Positions 8,895 to 18,785 of a DNA stretch of 64,000 nucleotides are shown one piece after another. The notes under the pieces are model-generated. The model did not search any database. It had not been told where the DNA came from and saw nothing but the letters and a program-made list of their open reading frames with translations. The translations under genes and the position numbers were made by a program. The stretch is from NCBI GenBank assembly GCA_015686845.1, contig JADPRS010000015.1, positions 19,549 to 83,548 on the forward strand, given 5' to 3'. This DNA comes from Lutibacter sp. B2 (GTDB lineage Bacteria > Bacillota > Clostridia > Peptostreptococcales > Thermotaleaceae). Each line of letters begins with the position of its first letter. The first letter of the stretch is position 1.

Positions 8895-10268
8895 ATGGCG
8901 AAGAAGGTAAAAACCATTTTTGTATGTCAGAGTTGTGGGTATGATAGTCCAAAATGGATGGGACAATGTATATGTGGTAAGTGGAACTCCATGGTAGAAG
9001 AAAAACCCATCCCAGCAAGTAATTATGAAAAATCACCGACGATAACAAGTTCATCAAGACCCCAATCTATTAAAAATATAAAATCAGGTGCTCATGATCG
9101 GTTTGATACACATATAGGTGAATTAAATCGTGTATTAGGGGGAGGACTAGTAAAAGGTTCGCTTACACTTATTTCAGGAGAACCTGGTATTGGAAAATCT
9201 ACTTTGATTTTACAAGCAAGCAGTACGATTGCCAAGGAATATGGTACGGTTTTGTACGTTTCAGGAGAAGAATCTGAAGAGCAGATTAAAATGCGTGCAG
9301 AAAGGTTAGATGCAATTTGTGGAAATTTAATGATTGTATCAGAAACGAATGTTGAGATTATAGAAAAATATATAGGTGAATTAAACCCAGTATTAGTGAT
9401 TATCGATTCGATTCAAACACTATTTAAGCAGGATTTATCTTCAGCGCCTGGAAGTGTATCTCAAGTAAGAGAATGTGCAAATAATCTTATGAGAATTGGA
9501 AAAACAAGGAATATACCCATTTTCATTGTGGCTCATGTTACGAAATCAGGAGAATTAGCAGGACCAAGAATTCTTGAACATTTAGTAGATACAGTACTAC
9601 ATTTTTCAGGAGAGAGAACACAAGAATTTAGAGTTATTCGTGCCGTAAAGAATCGTTTTGGAACGACCAGTGAAATTGGTGTATTTGAAATGAAAGAAGA
9701 AGGACTTATAGAAGTAGGAAATCCATCGCAAATCTTTTTAGAAGGACTTACACAAGATACAGAAGGGGCTATTGCAGTGTGCTCTTTAGAAGGAACGAGA
9801 CCTCTGCTTTTAGAGATACAAGCACTGGTTGCACCTACAAGCCTTGGATTTGCAAGAAGAACTGTTGTTGGCGTGGATCTTAATAGATTGAATCTAATAT
9901 TGGCCGTTTTAGAAAAAAAAGTAGGCATTCCATTATCCAATCAAGATGTGTATGTGAATGTTGTAGGAGGGATAAAACCGGAAGGTACTTCCTATGATTT
10001 AGGATTGGCACTTGCTATATATTCTAGCATGAGAGGCGTTCCTATTGAAACAACAAAAACCATAGCTATAGGAGAAATCAGTTTGACAGGAGAATTAAGA
10101 GCTGTATCAAATCTTTCAAAAATGGTAAAGGAAGCTTCAAAGATGGGATTCGAAAAATGTATTATACCTGCTAAGAGTGTAAAAAGACTTCAGCTTACAG
10201 AAAAAATCAAATTAATTGGAGCACATTCAATACAAGATGCAATTGATCATATGTTTTTTCAAAAATAA
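8895..10268 (+). CDS. radA: DNA repair protein RadA (Sms)
   Basis: A 457-residue protein of normal RadA length. The N-terminal C4 zinc finger is at about 11-29 (CQSCG...CICG). Next comes the RecA-like ATPase with Walker A GEPGIGKST (near 95), the RadA-specific KNRFGTTSE motif (near 253) and a C-terminal Lon-like domain containing GGIKPEGTSYDLGLALAIYSS. RadA is a hexameric DNA helicase that acts in recombination and branch migration. In Bacillus it interacts with DisA, whose gene is next here. Confidence 0.96.
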   Translation: MAKKVKTIFVCQSCGYDSPKWMGQCICGKWNSMVEEKPIPASNYEKSPTITSSSRPQSIKNIKSGAHDRFDTHIGELNRVLGGGLVKGSLTLISGEPGIGKSTLILQASSTIAKEYGTVLYVSGEESEEQIKMRAERLDAICGNLMIVSETNVEIIEKYIGELNPVLVIIDSIQTLFKQDLSSAPGSVSQVRECANNLMRIGKTRNIPIFIVAHVTKSGELAGPRILEHLVDTVLHFSGERTQEFRVIRAVKNRFGTTSEIGVFEMKEEGLIEVGNPSQIFLEGLTQDTEGAIAVCSLEGTRPLLLEIQALVAPTSLGFARRTVVGVDLNRLNLILAVLEKKVGIPLSNQDVYVNVVGGIKPEGTSYDLGLALAIYSSMRGVPIETTKTIAIGEISLTGELRAVSNLSKMVKEASKMGFEKCIIPAKSVKRLQLTEKIKLIGAHSIQDAIDHMFFQK

Positions 10269-10415
10269 TCATGTTTGATTTTGATTATTAAATACTATTT
10301 TTTAGGAAAAAAGAGTATAATGAATATAATATAAAAGAGTAAATAAAAGGTTGGTTTTTTTGAAATCAACGTTAGATAAAGAGATATAGGTAGGATATAT
10401 GAGAGTGGGAGGGCA

Positions 10416-11510
10416 ATGGAATTGGTAAGAGATGATAGAACAAGAGAAGAAGGCATTATTGGGTCAATTCGAATACTAGCACCTGGGACCTCTCTTAGAG
10501 AGGGATTAGAGAATATTTTAAAAGCAAAGACGGGCGGATTAATTGTAATTGGCGATACAGAAGAAGTGATGAATATTGTAGATGGAGGATTTAATATAAA
10601 TGTGGATTTATCTCCTGCATATCTGTATGAATTAGCTAAAATGGATGGAGGAATTATTCTTAGTTCGGATGCTAAAAAAATATTATATGCAAACACACAA
10701 TTAATTCCAGATGCATCTATTCCATCATCTGAGACGGGAATACGACATAGAACAGCTGAAAGAGTTGCAAGACAGACAGGATTAATCGTGATTTCTATTT
10801 CTCAAAGAAGAAATATAATTACGATTTATAAGGGATATTCAAAATACATTGTTCAAGATACGAATAAAATATTAAATAAAGCAAACCAAGCCATTCAAAC
10901 CCTAGATAAATATAAAAAAGTGTTAGATCAAGCAATGGCTACTTTAAGTGCGTTAGAATTTGAAGATTTAGTAACGATTTATGATGTGGGGATTGTTTTA
11001 CAAAGAACGGAAATGGTCATGAGAATTGTAGCAGAAATAGATAAATACATAAGTGAATTAGGAACTGAAGGACGTTTAGTAAATATGCAGTTAGAAGAAC
11101 TTGTAGCAAAGGTAGAAGAGGATGGTAAATATATAGTACAAGATTACATGATTGAGTCGGAAGAGGATGATTATGATTCTATTTTAAGGCAGATTAGACA
11201 CTTGTCATCAGAAGAACTATTGGATCTATCTAGCATTAGTAAAATTTTAGGATACTCTGAAGGGTTAGATGGTTTATTAGATACGCCTGTTTCTCCAAAA
11301 GGGTATAGAGTACTTAGTAAAATTCCTAGACTTCCAACAAATATTATACAAAATGTAGTCATTCATTTTAGTGATTTTCAAAAAATTCTAAAGGCATCCA
11401 TAGGAGAATTAGATGAGGTAGAAGGAATTGGAGAAATTAGAGCGAGAACCATTAAAGAAGGATTGAGAAGAGCGCAAGAACAAGTATTGTTAGATCGTCA
11501 TATTAGATAG
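10416..11510 (+). CDS. disA: DNA integrity scanning diadenylate cyclase DisA
   Basis: A 364-residue protein with the DAC domain at about 1-145, a linker and a C-terminal helix-hairpin-helix DNA-binding region (DEVEGIGEIRARTIKEGLRRA, near 335-355). DisA makes c-di-AMP from ATP and slows when it meets branched DNA. The RHR motif is present (GIRHRTAERVARQTG, near 107-121). The usual DGA catalytic motif reads DGG here (KMDGGIILS, near 70-78), a conservative Ala-to-Gly change that retains the Asp. ATG 10416 follows a GTGGGAGGG site. It is probably co-transcribed with radA across a 147-base gap. Confidence 0.95.
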   Translation: MELVRDDRTREEGIIGSIRILAPGTSLREGLENILKAKTGGLIVIGDTEEVMNIVDGGFNINVDLSPAYLYELAKMDGGIILSSDAKKILYANTQLIPDASIPSSETGIRHRTAERVARQTGLIVISISQRRNIITIYKGYSKYIVQDTNKILNKANQAIQTLDKYKKVLDQAMATLSALEFEDLVTIYDVGIVLQRTEMVMRIVAEIDKYISELGTEGRLVNMQLEELVAKVEEDGKYIVQDYMIESEEDDYDSILRQIRHLSSEELLDLSSISKILGYSEGLDGLLDTPVSPKGYRVLSKIPRLPTNIIQNVVIHFSDFQKILKASIGELDEVEGIGEIRARTIKEGLRRAQEQVLLDRHIR

Positions 11511-11542
11511 AAAATAGACACCACGATGGGTGTCTATTTTTA
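11511..11542. terminator. Bidirectional terminator between disA and the - strand gene
   Basis: AAAATAGACACC and GGTGTCTATTTT pair around a six-base loop, flanked by A residues on one side and T residues on the other. The two genes converge here and the hairpin can serve both. Confidence 0.88.
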
Positions 11543-11935
11543 ATACAGATTATATTTTCCTAAAGTATCCATTTGTTTGCATTGTGTATCTAAGATCGTG
11601 GATAAATTTAGGTTTAAAGAATTACATATTGATGCAAGATAGAATACGTGATTACCAATTTCTTTTTCGACTTTATCTTTACATATAGGACAAAGAGTTC
11701 CAGAAATATGATTATCCATAAAATCTTTTAATTCATTATAGGAAATATTATTTGGGATTGTTTGCTTTTTTGCATTAATATTAATACAACCACAACTAGT
11801 AGTAGCCTTCATTATTGATCGATTTACTTTTGCACAGCTTTCTTGATATTTAGATAATGAATCTAATATACTCCGATGTCTGACTAACAAATCTGAAACC
11901 CGATTTTGAAATTTACTAAGAACCAAACCCTCCAT
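11540..11935 (-). CDS. Conserved-looking small protein with MazG-like C-terminal helix, function unknown
   Basis: A 131-residue cytosolic protein read from ATG 11935 (AGAGGTG eight bases upstream). Residues 1-45 look helical and include the stretch SDLLVRHRSILDSLSKYQES. A middle SCGC (near 47-50) and CPIC (near 82-85) supply four cysteines, which could bind a metal. The C-terminal EIGNHVFYLASICNSLNLNL resembles the metal-site helix of MazG/all-alpha NTP pyrophosphatases, but Asn stands where the second acid is expected. I recall similar proteins between disA and carD in other Clostridia; I cannot verify this here. It is the only complete - strand gene. No function is assigned. Confidence 0.75.
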   Translation of the reverse strand: MEGLVLSKFQNRVSDLLVRHRSILDSLSKYQESCAKVNRSIMKATTSCGCININAKKQTIPNNISYNELKDFMDNHISGTLCPICKDKVEKEIGNHVFYLASICNSLNLNLSTILDTQCKQMDTLGKYNLY

Positions 11936-12074
11936 TTAAAAATCACCTCTGCTAAATAAATTTGTGAAGATCTTAATTTAATTGTATAACACTATATTAA
12001 AAAAAGATAGGCATATAAAAATTATTTATAAAAGAATATTAATTTGGAAATAGTATGTAAGGCGTAGAAAAATA

Positions 12075-12103
12075 TTGACAACCTTATGAACGTATGATAA
12101 AAT
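12075..12103 (+). promoter_or_regulatory. Upstream promoter P1 of carD
   Basis: TTGACA (12075-12080), exactly 17 bases, TAAAAT (12098-12103): one mismatch from consensus. Confidence 0.8.
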
Positions 12104-12113
12104 GAAAATTTTC

Positions 12114-12142
12114 TTGACTTGCACGCAGTGGTGTTGTATACT
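12114..12142 (+). promoter_or_regulatory. Downstream promoter P2 of carD
   Basis: TTGACT (12114-12119), 17 bases, TATACT (12137-12142). The start point would be about 20 bases before the carD ATG, giving a very short leader. Its -35 begins near the predicted P1 start point. Confidence 0.75.
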
Positions 12143-12168
12143 AAACATACACGAGGAGGTGTTGTTTT

Positions 12169-12645
12169 ATGTTTGGCATCGGAGATAAAATAGTGTACCC
12201 TATGCATGGGGCAGGAATTATTGAAGCAATAGAGGAAAAAGAGGTTCTCGGTAAGAAACGAAAGTACTATATTGTAAGAATGCCTTTAGGAAACATGAAA
12301 GTGATGATACCTCTTCAAAATGTCGAAGAAATAGGAATAAGAGAAATTATATCAATAGAAGAAGTTGAACAAGTGATTGCAGTCTTGGGTGATGATATCT
12401 CAAAAATGCCGCAAAATTGGAATCGACGTTATAGAGCTAATATGGATAAGATAAAAAGCGGAGATATCTATGAGGTAGCTATGGTTGTAAGAAATTTAAT
12501 GTTGAGAGACAAAGAAAAAGGATTGTCAACGGGCGAAAGAAAAATGTTAACAAATGCAAAACAAATTTTAATCAGCGAGATCGTTTTAGCTAGAGATGTT
12601 GAAGAAGAAACCGTGGAAGAATTAATTAATGCTGCTATAAAGTGA
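12169..12645 (+). CDS. CarD/CdnL-family RNA polymerase-binding transcription factor
   Basis: A 158-residue protein with the CarD_CdnL_TRCF RNA-polymerase interaction domain at about 1-65 (FGIGDKIVYPMHGAGIIEAI) and a helical C-terminal domain (about 70-155), as in CdnL. Family members bind the beta subunit, stabilise open promoter complexes and often act on rRNA promoters. Placement after radA-disA is seen in other Firmicutes. ACGAGGAGGTG precedes the ATG. The two tandem promoters suggest substantial, possibly growth-rate-linked, expression. Confidence 0.9.
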   Translation: MFGIGDKIVYPMHGAGIIEAIEEKEVLGKKRKYYIVRMPLGNMKVMIPLQNVEEIGIREIISIEEVEQVIAVLGDDISKMPQNWNRRYRANMDKIKSGDIYEVAMVVRNLMLRDKEKGLSTGERKMLTNAKQILISEIVLARDVEEETVEELINAAIK

Positions 12646-12647
12646 AT

Positions 12648-12677
12648 AGAGTGCTAAAAAGTACTCTTTTTTTTTTA
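12648..12677 (+). terminator. Intrinsic terminator after carD
   Basis: AGAGTGCT (12648-12655) pairs with AGTACTCT (12660-12667) across an AAAA loop with one G-U pair, followed by nine or more T residues. Confidence 0.85.
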
Positions 12678-12783
12678 TAATTAATTTACTAAAAATACAA
12701 AGTAGGTTAAAATTAGATGGTAAATAGTTATAAAATAAAGGCCATGTGGCTATACTGTTTATAAATGGGAGGTGAAAGCTTAT

Positions 12784-13905
12784 ATGTTTAATAAAATTGT
12801 AAGAATAGCATTGACATTAGCTGGTTCTTCTGCAGGCTGGGCGATGGCAATGTTACTAACAAAATTAAGCAAGATGCAAAATATTATAAACGTACCTGAA
12901 ATTAATGGACCTATTACAGCATTAGTTATTTATTCTATAGGAGCAGTTGTTGGTGGAATTATATTTTTTATTATTACTCCATGGCTAATGAAAAAAGGGT
13001 TATGTGGTGCGAATTGGATAGAGAGTGAAATTCAAAAGATTCCTACAGCAGATGTAATAATAGGGTCTATAGGACTTATTTTAGGATTGGTAATCGCACA
13101 TTTAATAAGTCAGTTATTACTAGGAATGTCTATACCATTAGTGGGGACTGTTTTATCTGTAGTTGTATATATTTTCTTAGGATATTTAGGGGTGAGTATT
13201 GCCACTAAGAAAAGAGATGATTTAGAAAATTTGGCAGCTATGTTAAAAAAGGCTTCTTCAAAGGAAAAAACAAATGTTAAAAAACGTGAAGGTGCAACGC
13301 CGAAAATCTTAGATACAAGTGTGATTATAGATGGTAGAATTGCAGATATTACGCAAACAGGATTTATAGAGGGTGCATTAGTAATTCCAGAATTTGTACT
13401 GGAAGAGTTAAGGCATATTGCAGATTCTTCTGATAGTTTAAAAAGAACGAGAGGAAGAAGAGGACTTGATATACTAAACAAAATTCAAAAGGAATTAAAT
13501 ATAGAGATTCAGATTACAGATAAAGATTTTGAGGATGTTGGAGAAGTAGATATTAAACTCCTTAAACTCGCTCAGTTTATGGGCGGGAAAGTTGTAACGA
13601 ATGATTATAACTTAAATAAAGTTGCAGAACTTCAAGGGGTACCGGTTCTTAATATTAATGAACTTGCCAATGCATTAAAGCCAGTGGTATTACCAGGAGA
13701 AGAAATGGTCGTTCAGGTGATTAAAGAAGGAAAAGAATCAGGTCAAGGCGTAGCTTATTTAGATGATGGAACCATGATTGTTGTTGAAGGTGGAAGAAAG
13801 CATATAGGTGAAACTATGAAGGTATTAGTTACAAGTGTACTTCAAACTGCAGCAGGAAGAATGATTTTTGCAAAGCCTAAAATAGTAGCAGACAGATCGG
13901 CATAA
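12784..13905 (+). CDS. yacL: Membrane PIN-TRAM domain nuclease-like protein (YacL family)
   Basis: The ATG at 12784 is preferred: GGGAGGTG at 12767-12774 is well spaced from it, while an in-frame GTG at 12772 lies inside that site. The protein has 373 residues. Four hydrophobic segments in the first 140 residues form an integral membrane domain. A PIN domain follows (about 175-295) with its acidic residues visible ([26 protein letters not shown]). A TRAM domain closes the protein (about 300-365). PIN domains are RNases and TRAM domains bind RNA; the specific target is unknown. It sits before ispD as in Bacillus. Confidence 0.9.
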   Translation: MFNKIVRIALTLAGSSAGWAMAMLLTKLSKMQNIINVPEINGPITALVIYSIGAVVGGIIFFIITPWLMKKGLCGANWIESEIQKIPTADVIIGSIGLILGLVIAHLISQLLLGMSIPLVGTVLSVVVYIFLGYLGVSIATKKRDDLENLAAMLKKASSKEKTNVKKREGATPKILDTSVIIDGRIADITQTGFIEGALVIPEFVLEELRHIADSSDSLKRTRGRRGLDILNKIQKELNIEIQITDKDFEDVGEVDIKLLKLAQFMGGKVVTNDYNLNKVAELQGVPVLNINELANALKPVVLPGEEMVVQVIKEGKESGQGVAYLDDGTMIVVEGGRKHIGETMKVLVTSVLQTAAGRMIFAKPKIVADRSA

Positions 13906-13918
13906 TTTCATAATACTT

Positions 13919-13944
13919 AGCCCAGCCTTTAGCTGGGCTTTTAT
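13919..13944 (+). terminator. Intrinsic terminator after yacL
   Basis: AGCCCAGC (13919-13926) and GCTGGGCT (13932-13939) form a perfect GC-rich 8-bp stem, followed by TTTTATATATTT. Confidence 0.9.
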
Positions 13945-14017
13945 ATATTTCTTGAAATTAATTAATAAAAGTGATATTTTATTCATAATGAAATCATTTA
14001 CAAAGGGGTTTAGAGGT

Positions 14018-14719
14018 ATGAATACAGTCATTATTTTAGCCGCAGGAAAAGGGAGTAGAATGAAGGCGGAATTAAATAAACAATATTTAATGCTGCAAGA
14101 AAAACCGATCTTAGCTCATACCATTGAAGTCTTTCAAGAAAGCGCTATTATAGATGAAATTATCTTAGTAGTGAGTGAATCTGAGCATGAATTGTGTAAA
14201 AAAGAAATACTTGATCAATATAATTATACAAAAGTGAAAAAAATGGTAAGCGGAGGAGCAGAGAGACAAGTATCTGTTTTAAATGGTATTCATGAATTAA
14301 GTAAAGAAACGGATATCGTATTAATTCATGATGGAGCACGTCCTCTTATAACAGAAAAAGTAATAGAAAGATGTGTTGTTGGAGCAAAAGAATTTGGTGC
14401 AGTATCTGCAGGTGTGCCTATAAAAGAAACAATAAAAATTATGGAAAAAGATCAATTTGTAAAATATACACCTAATAGAGAGAATGTATGGGTTACACAA
14501 ACACCTCAAGCCTTCAAGGTGAACATTATAAAAAAAGCCCATAAATTTGCTATGGAAAAAGATTTCTTAGGTACAGATGATGCTATGCTTGTAGAATATA
14601 TGGGTGAAAAGGTGAAGATGATCGAAGGAAATTATGAAAATATAAAGATTACAACACCGGATGATTTAATTACAGCCGAGGCTATTGCGGCGTATAGAAG
14701 GGATGATTTCCATGATTAG
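14018..14719 (+). CDS. ispD: 2-C-methyl-D-erythritol 4-phosphate cytidylyltransferase
   Basis: Start ATG 14018 has AAAGGGG upstream and gives 233 residues, the normal IspD length; an in-frame ORF reaches back to 13952 but lacks a site and adds no conserved sequence. The nucleotide-binding motif [16 protein letters not shown] is at about 8-24 and HDGARPL near 105. It transfers CMP from CTP to MEP in the non-mevalonate isoprenoid pathway. It overlaps ispF, the enzyme two steps later, by eight bases. Confidence 0.95.
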   Translation: MNTVIILAAGKGSRMKAELNKQYLMLQEKPILAHTIEVFQESAIIDEIILVVSESEHELCKKEILDQYNYTKVKKMVSGGAERQVSVLNGIHELSKETDIVLIHDGARPLITEKVIERCVVGAKEFGAVSAGVPIKETIKIMEKDQFVKYTPNRENVWVTQTPQAFKVNIIKKAHKFAMEKDFLGTDDAMLVEYMGEKVKMIEGNYENIKITTPDDLITAEAIAAYRRDDFHD

Positions 14720-15188
14720 AGTTGGAATTGGATATGATGTACATAGATTAGTGGAAGATAGAGAACTAATAATGGGTGGCGTAAATATTCCTTATGAAAA
14801 AGGGCTTCTGGGACATTCTGATGCAGATGTATTACTTCATGCCATTAAGGATGCACTTTTAGGGGCAGCAGCTCTTGGAGATATTGGTAAACATTTTCCA
14901 GATACAGATCCTAAGTATAAAAGAGCATCTAGTATAAAATTGTTAATAGAGGTAAAAAATATCCTGAAAGAAAAGGGGTATATTACAAATAATATAGATG
15001 CTACTATTATTGCACAAAGTCCTAAAATGGCACCTCATATTGAAAAAATGAGAAAGAATATAGCAGAGGCACTAGAAGTAGAGATAGACACTATAAATGT
15101 AAAGGCTACAACAACAGAGGGGTTAGGATTCACAGGAACGGGAGAAGGCATTTCAGCACAAGCAATTGCAAGTATCATAAAAAAATAG
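14712..15188 (+). CDS. ispF: 2-C-methyl-D-erythritol 2,4-cyclodiphosphate synthase
   Basis: ATG 14712 (AGAAGGG nine bases upstream) gives 158 residues, the usual size. Metal ligands are in GIGYDVHRL (Asp, His, about 6-14) and the conserved [18 protein letters not shown] block lies near 34-51; the C-terminal [15 protein letters not shown] is typical. IspF forms the cyclic diphosphate MEcPP with loss of CMP and works as a trimer. Overlap with ispD implies translational coupling. Confidence 0.96.
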   Translation: MIRVGIGYDVHRLVEDRELIMGGVNIPYEKGLLGHSDADVLLHAIKDALLGAAALGDIGKHFPDTDPKYKRASSIKLLIEVKNILKEKGYITNNIDATIIAQSPKMAPHIEKMRKNIAEALEVEIDTINVKATTTEGLGFTGTGEGISAQAIASIIKK

Positions 15189-15192
15189 GCAT

Positions 15193-15260
15193 AACCTTTA
15201 TAAAAATATTTCGAGTTGACAAATAATAATTCATTGGATAATATTTTCATAAAGGTTTTT
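15193..15260 (+). repeat. Long inverted repeat forming an ispF terminator and enclosing the proS promoter
   Basis: AACCTTTATAAAAATATT (15193-15210) and AATATTTTCATAAAGGTT (15240-15257) are inverted 18-base arms with one mismatch, followed by TTTTT. The 29-base loop contains the -35 and spacer of a promoter whose -10 lies in the right arm. Confidence 0.75.
15216..15244 (+). promoter_or_regulatory. Putative proS promoter inside the inverted repeat
   Basis: TTGACA (15216-15221), 17 bases, TAATAT (15239-15244). The predicted start near 15250 would put the T run of the hairpin at the start of the new transcript, where the lone right arm cannot form the stem. Confidence 0.65.
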
Positions 15261-15282
15261 ATATGCAAAGGAGCGAGTATCT

Positions 15283-16998
15283 ATGAAAATGTCAAAAATG
15301 TATCTACATACATTAAGAGAGGTACCTAATGATGCAGAAATTCCAAGCCATCAATTTTTGCTTAGAGCTGGAATGATTAAAAGATTAGTTTCTGGGGTAT
15401 ATGGTTTTATGCCTCTAGGATATAGAGTAATTCGTAAAATTGAAAATATAGTAAGAGAAGAAATGGATGCAAAAGGAGCACAAGAACTTCTAATGTCTGC
15501 AGTTCAACCATCTGAGCTTTGGAAAGAATCAGGAAGATGGAATGATTTTGGACCAGAAATGTTTAGATTAAAAGATAGAAATCAAAGAGAGTTTTGTCTT
15601 GGACCTACACATGAGGAAGTTTTTACAGACATAGTAAGAAATGATGTTAAATCTTATAAAGAACTGCCTTTAAATATTTATCAAATTCAAACAAAGTATA
15701 GAGATGAACAAAGACCTAGATTCGGACTTATGCGTTCAAGAGAATTTATAATGAAAGATGCCTATTCTTTTGATAAAGATTGGGAAAGTTTAGATAAGAC
15801 CTACGATGATATGTATGATGCATATACAAATATATTTACTAGATGTGGACTTAACTTTAGAGCAGTAGATGCAGATACAGGGGCTATCGGTGGAAGTGGA
15901 TCACATGAGTTTACAGCACTTTCGGAAGTAGGAGAAGGGGTTATTGCATATTGTAATCATTGTGATTTTGCAGCTACTACAGAAAGAGCAGAATGTGTAA
16001 TAGAAGCTAAATGTGAAAATGTAGAGTTAAAAGAAATAAATGAAATACATACACCAAATATAAAAAGTATTGAGGAACTTCATGAATTTTTAAAGGTAGA
16101 TGGAGAAAAACTTCTTAAGACTTTATTATTTAAAGCAAAAGATCAAATTGTTGCTGCAATTATTAGAGGAGATAGAGAACTGAATGAAACGAAGCTTGTA
16201 AATGCACTTAAAATTCCTGAGCATGAATTAGAGTTTGCAAGTGAAGAGGATGTAAAAAGAGTTACCAATGCAGAAGTGGGATTTGCAGGACCTATAGGTA
16301 TAAAAGATGTAATTGTTATCGTAGATGATGAAGTACCTCATCTTAAAAATATGATTGCAGGAGCGAATAAGACAGATTATCATATAGAAAATGTGAATTA
16401 TGATAGAGATTTTAAGGCAGATATAGTCATTGACTTAAAATTAATGAAAGAAGGATATCCATGTCCTACGTGTGGTGAAGGCGTAAATTTAGCTAGAGGA
16501 ATAGAAGTAGGGCAAGTGTTCAAGTTAGGTACAAAATATAGTGAAGCAATGGATGCAAAATACATGGATGAAAATATGAAAGAAAAGCCTATGGTTATGG
16601 GATGTTATGGTATAGGTGTTTCTAGAACTATGGCAGCGATCATTGAACAGCACCATGATGAAAATGGAATTATTTGGCCTATGTCTGTTGCACCGTATCA
16701 TGTAATTGTATCAATTGTAAATGTTAAGAAGGAAGATCAAGTAGAATTAGGAGAAAAAATTTATAAAATATTACAAGATCAGAAGGTAGAAGTATTATTA
16801 GATGACAGAGCAGAAAGAGCTGGCGTTAAGTTTAAGGATTCTGATCTTATTGGTATTCCGATTCGAATTGTAGTAGGTAAAAACGCTGCTGAGGGTATTG
16901 TAGAATACAAGCAAAGAGATTGTGAAGATAAGTATGAATTTACCGTTGAAGAGGCCATAAACAAAGCCATTGAAGAGATTCATTCAAGTGTATTATAA
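15283..16998 (+). CDS. proS: Prolyl-tRNA synthetase, bacterial type
   Basis: A 571-residue class II synthetase. Motif 2 is seen as [19 protein letters not shown] (about 132-150), motif 3 near [13 protein letters not shown] (about 440-452), and the region between is long enough to hold the editing (INS) domain of bacterial-type ProRS. It charges tRNA-Pro in the cytosol. AAAGGAG lies nine bases before ATG 15283. The gene follows ispF but has its own promoter; gltX follows after 21 bases. Confidence 0.96.
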   Translation: MKMSKMYLHTLREVPNDAEIPSHQFLLRAGMIKRLVSGVYGFMPLGYRVIRKIENIVREEMDAKGAQELLMSAVQPSELWKESGRWNDFGPEMFRLKDRNQREFCLGPTHEEVFTDIVRNDVKSYKELPLNIYQIQTKYRDEQRPRFGLMRSREFIMKDAYSFDKDWESLDKTYDDMYDAYTNIFTRCGLNFRAVDADTGAIGGSGSHEFTALSEVGEGVIAYCNHCDFAATTERAECVIEAKCENVELKEINEIHTPNIKSIEELHEFLKVDGEKLLKTLLFKAKDQIVAAIIRGDRELNETKLVNALKIPEHELEFASEEDVKRVTNAEVGFAGPIGIKDVIVIVDDEVPHLKNMIAGANKTDYHIENVNYDRDFKADIVIDLKLMKEGYPCPTCGEGVNLARGIEVGQVFKLGTKYSEAMDAKYMDENMKEKPMVMGCYGIGVSRTMAAIIEQHHDENGIIWPMSVAPYHVIVSIVNVKKEDQVELGEKIYKILQDQKVEVLLDDRAERAGVKFKDSDLIGIPIRIVVGKNAAEGIVEYKQRDCEDKYEFTVEEAINKAIEEIHSSVL

Positions 16999-17019
16999 AA
17001 TTTTTAAGGAGGATGCAAT

Positions 17020-18498
17020 ATGACAGTAAGAGTAAGGTTTGCGCCAAGTCCTACGGGATTTGTTCATATAGGAAGTTTGAGAACGGCTTTATATAATTAT
17101 TTATTTGCAAAGCAAAAAGGTGGTAAATATATATTAAGAGTAGAAGATACAGATCGTACTAGATATGTAGAAGGTGCAATAGAAAACATGATTGAAGCAT
17201 TAGCATGGGCAGGCGTTGAGCATGATGAAGGGGTTGTGCTAGAGGACGGGAAATTAGTTCAAAAAGGAGATTTTGGTCCATATATTCAATCAGAAAGATT
17301 AGATATTTATCAAGAATATATAGATGATCTTCTAGAAAAAGGGCATGCATATTATTGTTTCTGTACAAAAGAAAGATTAGATAAGATAAGAGAAGAACAA
17401 AAGGAAAAAGGTGAAACTTCAGGATATGATGGACATTGTAGAAATATATCTATGGAAGAAGCCAAAGAGCGTATAGCCAATGGAGAAGATCATGTAGTAA
17501 GATTGAGATTACCAGAGAATAAAAATATTACATTCCATGATGTTGTAAGAGGAACTGTAACTGTAAATACAAATGATTTAGATGATCAAGTATTAATTAA
17601 AACAGATGGATTCCCAACATATCATTTTGCAGTAGTAGTAGATGATTATTTAATGGGCATTACCCATGTAATTCGTGGAGAAGAATGGATTATATCAACA
17701 CCAAAACACGTATATTTATATGAAGCATTTGGTTGGGAAGCCCCTGAATATGTTCATCTTCCAAATATATTAAACAGTGAAAGAAAGAAATTAAGTAAAA
17801 GACAAGGGGACGTAGCAGCGAAAGACTTTAAAGATAAAGGATACTTACCAGAAGGATTGGTAAATTATCTAGCATTAGTTGGATGGTCTCCAGAAGATAA
17901 TCAAGAAATATTCAGTATGGAAGAATTAAAAGAAAAATTTGCATTAGAGAGAGTATCAAAAAGTGGTGGTGTATTTGATACAGATAAATTAAACTGGGTA
18001 AATGCACATTATATAAAAGATGCTGATCTAAAAGAAATCACAGATTTAGCAATTCCACATTTAATAAAAGCAGGATATATTACAGAAGAAGAAGCAAAAG
18101 AAAAATATGAATGGTTATGTGATCTTGTTAAGCTTTTACAAGAAAAGGTATCCTACATGGCAGAAATCATAGATCAAGTAGATATATTCTTTAAAACAGA
18201 AATTAAGCCAGAGGATGAACAAGCAGAAGAGATATTAAAGTTAGAGCATCTACCACATTTACTTGAAGTATTAGCTCAAAAGGTAGAAGATGCAGAAGTA
18301 ATAGATGAAGTATTTGGTAAAGCAGTATTTAAAGAAATACAAAAAGAAACTGGATACAAAGGTAAAAACCTATTTATGCCAGTAAGAGTTGCATTGACAG
18401 GCGCGGTTCATGGACCAGATATGCCACTTACGATAAAAGTTTTAGGGAAACAAAGCATACTATCTCGCATAGAATATGTAAAAAACAATTTATTATAG
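17020..18498 (+). CDS. gltX: Glutamyl-tRNA synthetase
   Basis: A 492-residue class I synthetase. HIGH appears as [18 protein letters not shown] (about 9-26) and KMSKS as KLSKRQG (near 256). A CFC...C cluster near residue 115-135 is consistent with the small zinc site of some GluRS enzymes. It charges tRNA-Glu, and possibly tRNA-Gln where the GatCAB route operates, although this organism also has GlnRS (22098). TAAGGAGGATG precedes the ATG. It is probably co-transcribed with proS. Confidence 0.95.
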   Translation: MTVRVRFAPSPTGFVHIGSLRTALYNYLFAKQKGGKYILRVEDTDRTRYVEGAIENMIEALAWAGVEHDEGVVLEDGKLVQKGDFGPYIQSERLDIYQEYIDDLLEKGHAYYCFCTKERLDKIREEQKEKGETSGYDGHCRNISMEEAKERIANGEDHVVRLRLPENKNITFHDVVRGTVTVNTNDLDDQVLIKTDGFPTYHFAVVVDDYLMGITHVIRGEEWIISTPKHVYLYEAFGWEAPEYVHLPNILNSERKKLSKRQGDVAAKDFKDKGYLPEGLVNYLALVGWSPEDNQEIFSMEELKEKFALERVSKSGGVFDTDKLNWVNAHYIKDADLKEITDLAIPHLIKAGYITEEEAKEKYEWLCDLVKLLQEKVSYMAEIIDQVDIFFKTEIKPEDEQAEEILKLEHLPHLLEVLAQKVEDAEVIDEVFGKAVFKEIQKETGYKGKNLFMPVRVALTGAVHGPDMPLTIKVLGKQSILSRIEYVKNNLL

Positions 18499-18519
18499 GA
18501 AAGACTTTGATTAGGAGAG

Positions 18520-18736
18520 TAAATTTTAAAAAGCTTACAGAGAATAGCTATCGATAGGCTGAGAGTAGCTTAAGTACTTTTTAAAGTTGAAATGCACCTA
18601 TGAGTTATTACCCGAAATAATAGTAGGCGTAATCGGTTGGCAACGTTATATGCTATATAAGCTGAAGGGAAACCTTAAGCAGAGTGGAACCGCGAAAAAA
18701 CTTCGTCTCTGTAATAGAGATGGAGTTTTTTTATTT
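18520..18736 (+). promoter_or_regulatory. T-box leader, cysteine specifier, controlling cysES
   Basis: The T-box core AGAGTGGAACCGCG is at 18681-18694 and is followed by a terminator hairpin (CTTCGTCTCT ... AGAGATGGAG, then a T run to about 18733). Upstream lies a long stem I region with a candidate specifier TGC (Cys) at 18593-18595 in the context GAAATGCACC. Uncharged tRNA-Cys would pair with specifier and T-box and favour antitermination. The genes downstream, cysE and cysS, fit this exactly. Confidence 0.92.
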
Positions 18737-18785
18737 TGAGCAATTGTGATAACAATATGCGAATTTTAAAATTGGAGGTGAAAAT

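Noticed and set aside
12022..12207. Small - strand ORF over the carD promoters
   Set aside because: It covers two strong promoters and the start of carD on the other strand, has no Shine-Dalgarno and no recognisable sequence.
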